From NCBI RefSeq assembly GCF_048006345.1, contig NZ_CP180351.1, positions 682,001-746,000 of the forward strand: DNA of 64,000 bases. Direction: 5' to 3'. Origin of the DNA: Marivita sp030148515 (GTDB taxonomy: Bacteria > Pseudomonadota > Alphaproteobacteria > Rhodobacterales > Rhodobacteraceae). The translations under genes were made by a program, and so were the position numbers. This document shows positions 59,603 to 64,000 of the stretch, piece after piece. How positions within the stretch are numbered: position 1 is the first letter of the stretch; each line of letters begins with the position of its first letter. The notes under the pieces are model-generated. The model did no database searches and was not told the DNA's origin. It worked only from the letters and a program-made list of their open reading frames with translations.

Positions 59603-60802
59603 TCAAAAAGCCGCCAAGCCCGCATTGGTGTTCAACAGGAACTGGGTAAAGATCGGACTGCTGGCTGCACCGATAGCCCGCGCATTGCCGCCCACGCTGC
59701 CGGGTTCGATCTGTGGTGCGATCAGACCACGGGTGTCCTGATTGACAAGATAGCGCCGCACCCGTTCCACCAGCTCGGTCCGGACTGCGGCGGGAAAGGC
59801 TCCGTCGATCAACACCGCTTCAAAGTCGATCACCGCGCAGACCGACAGCGATGCCTTGGCCAATTCCTGCGCGGTCTCCCCGATCCACGGATCGACATAT
59901 CGGGACAGGTCGTCCCAGTTCTGCGGCTGGTTCCACAAGACGCGCGGGTTGATGCCGGCCTGTACCAACCGCCCTTCCAGCAGGTGGATCGAGGCCACGT
60001 CGATCAATTGCTGGCTTTCGCCCAACGGCCCCGTGCTGCGCAGCGATCCAAGCGCGCCTGCATTGCCCTGATTGCCTTCGAACACCGTGTCGTTGACGAC
60101 GACCCCGCCACCTACGAATGAGCCGATGAAGAAATACGCGTAGTCGCGGAACTCATGTGTCCGTCCGTACAGGTGTTCGGCCCGGCACGCGGCAGTCGCG
60201 TCATTGACCACGAACACAGGGAGATCGCTGAACCGGGCAACCTGTTCGGCGAAGTCCAGATCCTTCCACGACTTGAAGCGTTGCGACGGCGCGCCGATCA
60301 GGTCGTTCCATTTCCAAAGCTCGAACGGGGCCGCGATCCCGATCCCGCAGACCCGGTCCCGTTCCTCGGCGTCGAGATCGGCCAGCAACGTGGCCATGCC
60401 TGATTCGAGAAAGGCGAACACCTCGTCGGGCAGGGGGTAGGTATAGGCCGTACTGACCTGGGCGCGGACGTTACCCGTGAAATCGAGCAAGAGAAGATCG
60501 GCGCTGCGTCGTCCGATCTTCAGGCCAAGCGACAGGACGCCATCGGGCGACAACTCCATCGGAATGGACGGCTTGCCGACCTTGCCCCGCACGGGATCGC
60601 CACGGCGCAGGAACCCGTCCTGTTCCAGTTTGCGAAAGATCACTGAGACCGTTTGCGGCGACAGGCCCGTCAGGCGGGCAAGGTCAATTCCCGCCATGCC
60701 ACCACGGCGCTGCAACATCGAAAGCAGCAAGCGTTCATTATGGTTGCGCACACCGCTTTGGTTGACGCCCCCGCTTGCTCCTCTGATCTTACCACCGTCC
60801 AT
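59603..60802 (-). CDS. ROK-family transcriptional regulator (NagC/XylR type)
   Basis: A 399-residue ROK regulator: winged helix (about 18-80, NERLLLSMLQRRGGMAGID and SPQTVSVIFRKLEQ) then a ROK sugar-binding domain. The kinase phosphate motif DxGxT is replaced by LKIGRRSADL, and the CxCGxxGC zinc site is missing (GSLRSTGPLG instead). So it is probably a pure sensor without kinase activity. The HGxxG-type sugar loop is also altered (GNQGNAGALG). It is divergent from frcBCA with a strong palindrome between, so it likely represses that transporter until a hexose binds. Confidence 0.88.
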   Translation of the reverse strand: MDGGKIRGASGGVNQSGVRNHNERLLLSMLQRRGGMAGIDLARLTGLSPQTVSVIFRKLEQDGFLRRGDPVRGKVGKPSIPMELSPDGVLSLGLKIGRRSADLLLLDFTGNVRAQVSTAYTYPLPDEVFAFLESGMATLLADLDAEERDRVCGIGIAAPFELWKWNDLIGAPSQRFKSWKDLDFAEQVARFSDLPVFVVNDATAACRAEHLYGRTHEFRDYAYFFIGSFVGGGVVVNDTVFEGNQGNAGALGSLRSTGPLGESQQLIDVASIHLLEGRLVQAGINPRVLWNQPQNWDDLSRYVDPWIGETAQELAKASLSVCAVIDFEAVLIDGAFPAAVRTELVERVRRYLVNQDTRGLIAPQIEPGSVGGNARAIGAASSPIFTQFLLNTNAGLAAF

Positions 60803-60855
60803 GTCGCGGACCTTAGCCTAACGCTGTTTCCTCGCAATGATGGCAGATGATATTT

Positions 60856-60876
60856 AATAAATAAAGTTTATTTATT
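60856..60876. promoter_or_regulatory. ROK operator candidate (AATAAATAAA-g-TTTATTTATT)
   Basis: A perfect 10-bp inverted repeat around one central G lies in the ROK-frcB intergenic region. AT-rich palindromes of this form are typical NagC/XylR-type operators. A TTGACA at 60879-60884 overlaps its right edge; no good -10 follows at the usual distance. Confidence 0.7.
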
Positions 60877-60999
60877 TATTGACAGGAGGTTTGGAATCTG
60901 GCCTTTTCGCTTTCAACCTGCAGCGGAAACCGCAGGCAGGGGGAAGCGGTCTGAACACAGTCCGTATGATTGACCATTGAAGATTTCTGGGAGGAAACC

Positions 61000-62019
61000 A
61001 TGAAAAAACTACTGCTGAGCTCGGCTGTTGCCCTTGCGTCCATGTCCGGTGCGGCCTTTGCTGCGGGTCACGGCGTCAGCGCGTGCCTGATCACCAAGAC
61101 CGACACCAACCCGTTCTTCGTGAAGATGCGCGAAGGTGCCGAAGCCAAGGCTGCAGAGCTGGGCATCACGCTCAACAGCTACGCGGGCAAGGTCGATGGT
61201 GACCACGAAACGCAAGTGGCAGCCATCGAAACCTGCATCGCCAATGGCGCAAAGGGTATCCTGCTCACCGCATCCGACACGTCCTCCATCGTTCCTGCGG
61301 TTCAGCAGGCACGTGACGCGGGCATCCTCGTGATCGCGCTCGACACACCGCTCGAGCCGATTGACGCGGCCGACATGACCTTCGCCACCGACAACTTCCT
61401 TGCGGGTGAGTTGATTGGCCAGTGGGCACGCGCTGCTCTGGGTGACGACGCTGCAAACGCACGCATCGCAACGCTTGACCTTGCCGTGAGCCAGCCGACC
61501 GTCGACGTGCTCCGCAACCAGGGCTTCCTGCAGGGCTTTGGCATCGACCTGGCCGACCCGAACGTGATCGGTGACGAAACCGATCCGCGCATCGTTGGCA
61601 GCGACGTGACACAGGGCAACGAAGAGGGCGGTCGCCGCGCGATGGAGAACCTGCTGGCGAAAGACCCGACCATCAACGTGGTCCACACCATCAACGAACC
61701 TGCGGCTGCCGGTGCCTATGAAGCGCTCAAGGCCATCGGTCGTGAAAACGACGTGCTGATCGTATCGGTCGACGGCGGCTGCCCCGGCATCCAGAACGTC
61801 AAGGATGGCGTGATCGGCGCCACCTCGCAGCAGTATCCGCTGCTGATGGCTTCCAAGGGCATCGAAGCGATTGCTGCATGGGCCGCAGATGGCACCAAGC
61901 CGTCGGCAACCGATGGCAAGGATTTCTTTGACACCGGTGTGGCTCTGGTCACCGACAAGCCGGTCGATGGCGTCGAGTCGATTGACACCACCGAAGGCAC
62001 CAACCTCTGCTGGGGTTGA
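61000..62019 (+). CDS. frcB: Fructose-type ABC transporter substrate-binding protein
   Basis: A 339-residue periplasmic protein with a Sec signal (KKLLLSSAVALASMSGAAFA). Type I sugar-binding fold (ITKTDTNPFFVKMREGA; KGILLTASDTSSIVPAV; TINEPAAAGAYEALKAIG), close to FrcB of Sinorhizobium. GGGAGGAAA precedes the ATG. The binding protein is encoded first, and the hairpin after it would keep its mRNA in excess over that of the permease. Ribose or other pentose/hexose ligands cannot be excluded. Confidence 0.88.
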   Translation: MKKLLLSSAVALASMSGAAFAAGHGVSACLITKTDTNPFFVKMREGAEAKAAELGITLNSYAGKVDGDHETQVAAIETCIANGAKGILLTASDTSSIVPAVQQARDAGILVIALDTPLEPIDAADMTFATDNFLAGELIGQWARAALGDDAANARIATLDLAVSQPTVDVLRNQGFLQGFGIDLADPNVIGDETDPRIVGSDVTQGNEEGGRRAMENLLAKDPTINVVHTINEPAAAGAYEALKAIGRENDVLIVSVDGGCPGIQNVKDGVIGATSQQYPLLMASKGIEAIAAWAADGTKPSATDGKDFFDTGVALVTDKPVDGVESIDTTEGTNLCWG

Positions 62020-62048
62020 TCCGACTCACATCTGACTGAACAGTCTTG

Positions 62049-62076
62049 AAAAGGGCGGGGATCGACCCGCCCTTTT
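62049..62076 (+). terminator. Intercistronic hairpin between frcB and frcC
   Basis: AAAAGGGCGGG pairs perfectly with CCCGCCCTTTT across a six-base loop. Such stems after the binding-protein gene of ABC operons lower downstream transcription or protect the upstream message. Confidence 0.65.
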
Positions 62077-62113
62077 CGCAAGAACGACCCGTTTCTTCGT
62101 GAGGGAGGATTCA

Positions 62114-63175
62114 ATGCCATCATCAGACAATTATGAATCGGTTGTCAGCAAGGCGAATGCCGAAGTCGCATCCTTTGGTGGACGCGACAAAAGCCTGATC
62201 GACCGGTTCCATCACGCTTTGCATACAACTCCGGCGCTGGTGCCTTTGATCGTTCTCCTGTCGGCGATCATCATTTTCGGTCTCGCTCTGGGATCGCGCT
62301 TCTTTTCGCCATTTGCATTGACGCTGATCCTGCAACAGGTGCAGATCGTCGGCATCGTGGCCGCGGCACAATCTCTGGTGATCCTGACCGCCGGCATTGA
62401 CCTGAGCGTTGGTGCCATTGCGGTGATTTCCTCCGTGGTGATGGGTCAATTCACCTTCCGCTATGGTCTGCCGCCCAGCGTTGCCATCGTGTGCGGGCTG
62501 GCCTTTGGCACGGCCATCGGTGCTGTCAACGGTTGGCTGGTGGCGCGGATGAAACTGCCGCCCTTCATCGTGACCTTGGGCATGTGGCAGATCGTTCTGG
62601 CGGCAAATTTCCTTTATTCTCAGAACGAGACCATCCGGTCTCAAGATATTGCGGAACAAGCCCCGCTTTTGCAGTTCATGGGCAACAAGTTCAACGTTGG
62701 CGGGGCCGTGTTCACGTTCGGCGTCGTGTTCATGGTGCTCTTGGTTCTGGTCCTAGCCTATGTCCTCAAACACACGGCATGGGGACGGCATGTCTACGCG
62801 GTCGGGGATGATCCGGAAGCGGCAGAGCTTTCGGGTGTCAACGTCAAGCGCACGCTGATTTCCGTCTACGCCCTTGCCGGTCTGATCTGCGCCTTTGCGG
62901 GCTGGGCCCTGATCGGGCGCATCGGATCGGTGTCCCCAACCTCGGGGCAATTGCTCAACATCGAAAGCATCACCGCTGTGGTGATCGGGGGCATCTCGCT
63001 GTTTGGCGGGCGTGGATCAATCCTCGGGACGTTCTTCGGCGCGTTGATCGTGGGCGTGTTCACGCTTGGTCTGCGGCTGGCGGGTGCCGATGCGCAATGG
63101 ACCTTCCTCTTGATCGGAGCACTCATCATTGCCGCCGTGGCGGTGGACCAGTGGATCAGAAAGGTGGCAGCATAA
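62114..63175 (+). CDS. frcC: Fructose-type ABC transporter permease
   Basis: A 353-residue permease of the RbsC/FrcC family, about ten membrane segments, with the signature ILTAGIDLSVGAIAVISSV and C-terminal GGISLFGGRGSILGTFFGAL. The ATG at 62114 follows GAGGGAGG. Its TAA overlaps the frcA ATG (taATG). A soluble N-terminal extension of about 40 residues is typical of FrcC. Confidence 0.92.
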   Translation: MPSSDNYESVVSKANAEVASFGGRDKSLIDRFHHALHTTPALVPLIVLLSAIIIFGLALGSRFFSPFALTLILQQVQIVGIVAAAQSLVILTAGIDLSVGAIAVISSVVMGQFTFRYGLPPSVAIVCGLAFGTAIGAVNGWLVARMKLPPFIVTLGMWQIVLAANFLYSQNETIRSQDIAEQAPLLQFMGNKFNVGGAVFTFGVVFMVLLVLVLAYVLKHTAWGRHVYAVGDDPEAAELSGVNVKRTLISVYALAGLICAFAGWALIGRIGSVSPTSGQLLNIESITAVVIGGISLFGGRGSILGTFFGALIVGVFTLGLRLAGADAQWTFLLIGALIIAAVAVDQWIRKVAA

Positions 63176-63942
63176 TGGAACCGATTTTGAAAGGCCGCGG
63201 TCTGGTCAAACGCTATGGCCGGGTGACCGCCTTGGACCGCTGCGACTTCGACCTTATGCCGGGGGAAATCCTTGCGGTGATCGGAGACAATGGGGCTGGG
63301 AAAAGCTCTTTGATCAAGGCCGTCTCGGGCGCGATCATCCCTGATGAAGGCACCGTGACGCTTGAAGGCAAAGAGGTGCGTTTCTCTTCTCCCATCGAAG
63401 CGCGCGAGGCTGGCATTGAAACGGTCTATCAGACCCTTGCCATGTCGCCCGCCCTGTCGATTGCCGACAATATGTTCATGGGCCGCGAGATCCGCAAACC
63501 CGGTTGGCGGGGCAAGTGGCTGCGCCAGCTCGACCGCCCGGCGATGGAGAAGATGGCGCGCGACAAGCTGTCGGAACTTGGGTTGATGACGATCCAGAAC
63601 ATCAATCAGGCGGTGGAAACCCTGTCCGGTGGTCAGCGTCAGGGTGTGGCTGTGGCCCGCGCGGCGGCGTTCGGCTCCAAGGTCATCATCCTTGACGAAC
63701 CGACAGCGGCGTTGGGCGTCAAGGAAAGCCGCAAGGTGCTTGAACTGATCCAGGACGTGAAATCGCGCGGCATTCCGATCATTCTGATCAGCCACAACAT
63801 GCCCCATGTCTTCGAAGTGGCGGACCGCATCCATGTGCACCGTCTGGGCAAGCGCCTCTGTGTGATCGACCCCAAGGACTACACCATGTCCGACGCGGTG
63901 GCCTTCATGACAGGGGCCAAGGAAGCGCCCGAAGCGGCCTGA
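63175..63942 (+). CDS. frcA: Fructose-type ABC transporter ATPase
   Basis: A 255-residue single-domain ATPase of the FrcA group (other sugar importers of this class have two domains). Walker A GDNGAGKSS, signature LSGGQRQ and Walker B VIILDEPTA are intact, as is the H-loop ISHNM. No frcK kinase gene follows before the terminator, so phosphorylation must come from elsewhere. Confidence 0.92.
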   Translation: MEPILKGRGLVKRYGRVTALDRCDFDLMPGEILAVIGDNGAGKSSLIKAVSGAIIPDEGTVTLEGKEVRFSSPIEAREAGIETVYQTLAMSPALSIADNMFMGREIRKPGWRGKWLRQLDRPAMEKMARDKLSELGLMTIQNINQAVETLSGGQRQGVAVARAAAFGSKVIILDEPTAALGVKESRKVLELIQDVKSRGIPIILISHNMPHVFEVADRIHVHRLGKRLCVIDPKDYTMSDAVAFMTGAKEAPEAA

Positions 63943-63960
63943 CCTTAAGCACATTTTCGC

Positions 63961-63993
63961 AAAAGGCCCGGTCCAAGTGCCGGGCCTTTTTTT
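63961..63993 (+). terminator. Terminator of the frcBCA operon
   Basis: AAAAGGCCCGG and CCGGGCCTTTT enclose an eight-base loop and are followed by further Ts (TTTTTTT in all). A textbook Rho-independent terminator, so the operon ends at frcA. Confidence 0.92.
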
Positions 63994-64000
63994 ACCAAGC

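Noticed and set aside
1..64000. CRISPR arrays, rRNA genes, replication origin or intact insertion sequences
   Set aside because: No regularly spaced repeats, no rRNA-like segments, no DnaA-box cluster and no complete transposase were seen on reading.

Overview
The window looks like chromosomal DNA of a marine-type alphaproteobacterium of the Rhodobacterales (Roseobacter group). This rests on the high-GC coding style, the trgA-trgB-cysK order known from Rhodobacter sphaeroides, three transporter systems typical of the group (TAXI-TRAP, DctP-TRAP, FrcBCA) and DUF4214 surface proteins. No species can be named from sequence reading alone.

Layout. (1) 0-9.8 kb, + strand: the end of a class V aminotransferase, then a stress/repair block of photolyase, cyclopropane-fatty-acid synthase, TrgA, TrgB, cysteine synthase, a large MscS channel, a free-standing Ala-tRNA editing protein and a small membrane protein. 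(2) 9.9-22.5 kb, accessory region: it starts at a tRNA-Ser(GGA) followed by a frameshifted integrase remnant and ends in a truncated 2OG oxygenase and a second decayed tyrosine recombinase. Between them lie an RTX protein, an ECF sigma factor with a DUF1109/NrsF anti-sigma factor, a DUF4214-subtilisin-PPC protease, an orphan HigA-like regulator and a 1312-residue cysteine-free S-layer-like DUF4214 protein. A GTAACA-N16-CGAACG promoter precedes the RTX gene and probably belongs to the adjacent sigma factor. (3) 22.9-27.3 kb, - strand: IclR regulator, methanethiol oxidase, six-TM membrane protein, acetamidase/formamidase. (4) 27.4-30.4 kb, + strand: AraC regulator with NmrA-like, DUF4345 and DUF1772 proteins.

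(5) 30.5-42.1 kb, a catabolic locus: malonyl-CoA synthetase converges on a six-gene operon (TAXI binding protein, fused TRAP permease, IclR, aldehyde dehydrogenase, FAD aromatic hydroxylase, SDR). A TPP-dependent decarboxylase-like enzyme and a TauE exporter diverge from it. (6) 42.2-51.7 kb, - strand: an eight-gene operon of aldehyde dehydrogenase, a complete Liv-type ABC importer (with a long Pro/Ala-rich tail on LivF), a second aldehyde dehydrogenase and a flotillin, facing a divergent AraC regulator. (7) 52.7-59.6 kb, + strand: an autoregulated-looking GntR gene followed by a LigM-type aromatic O-demethylase, a DctPQM TRAP importer, a catechol 2,3-dioxygenase-like enzyme and an arylamine N-acetyltransferase. 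(8) 59.6-64 kb: a ROK regulator divergent from frcBCA (fructose-type ABC importer), with a strong palindrome between them and a terminator at the end.

Together the right half is a scavenging and catabolic region for methoxylated or aldehyde-bearing aromatics, C1-sulfur compounds and sugars. The accessory region at 10-22 kb encodes what may be an ECF-controlled cell-surface module.
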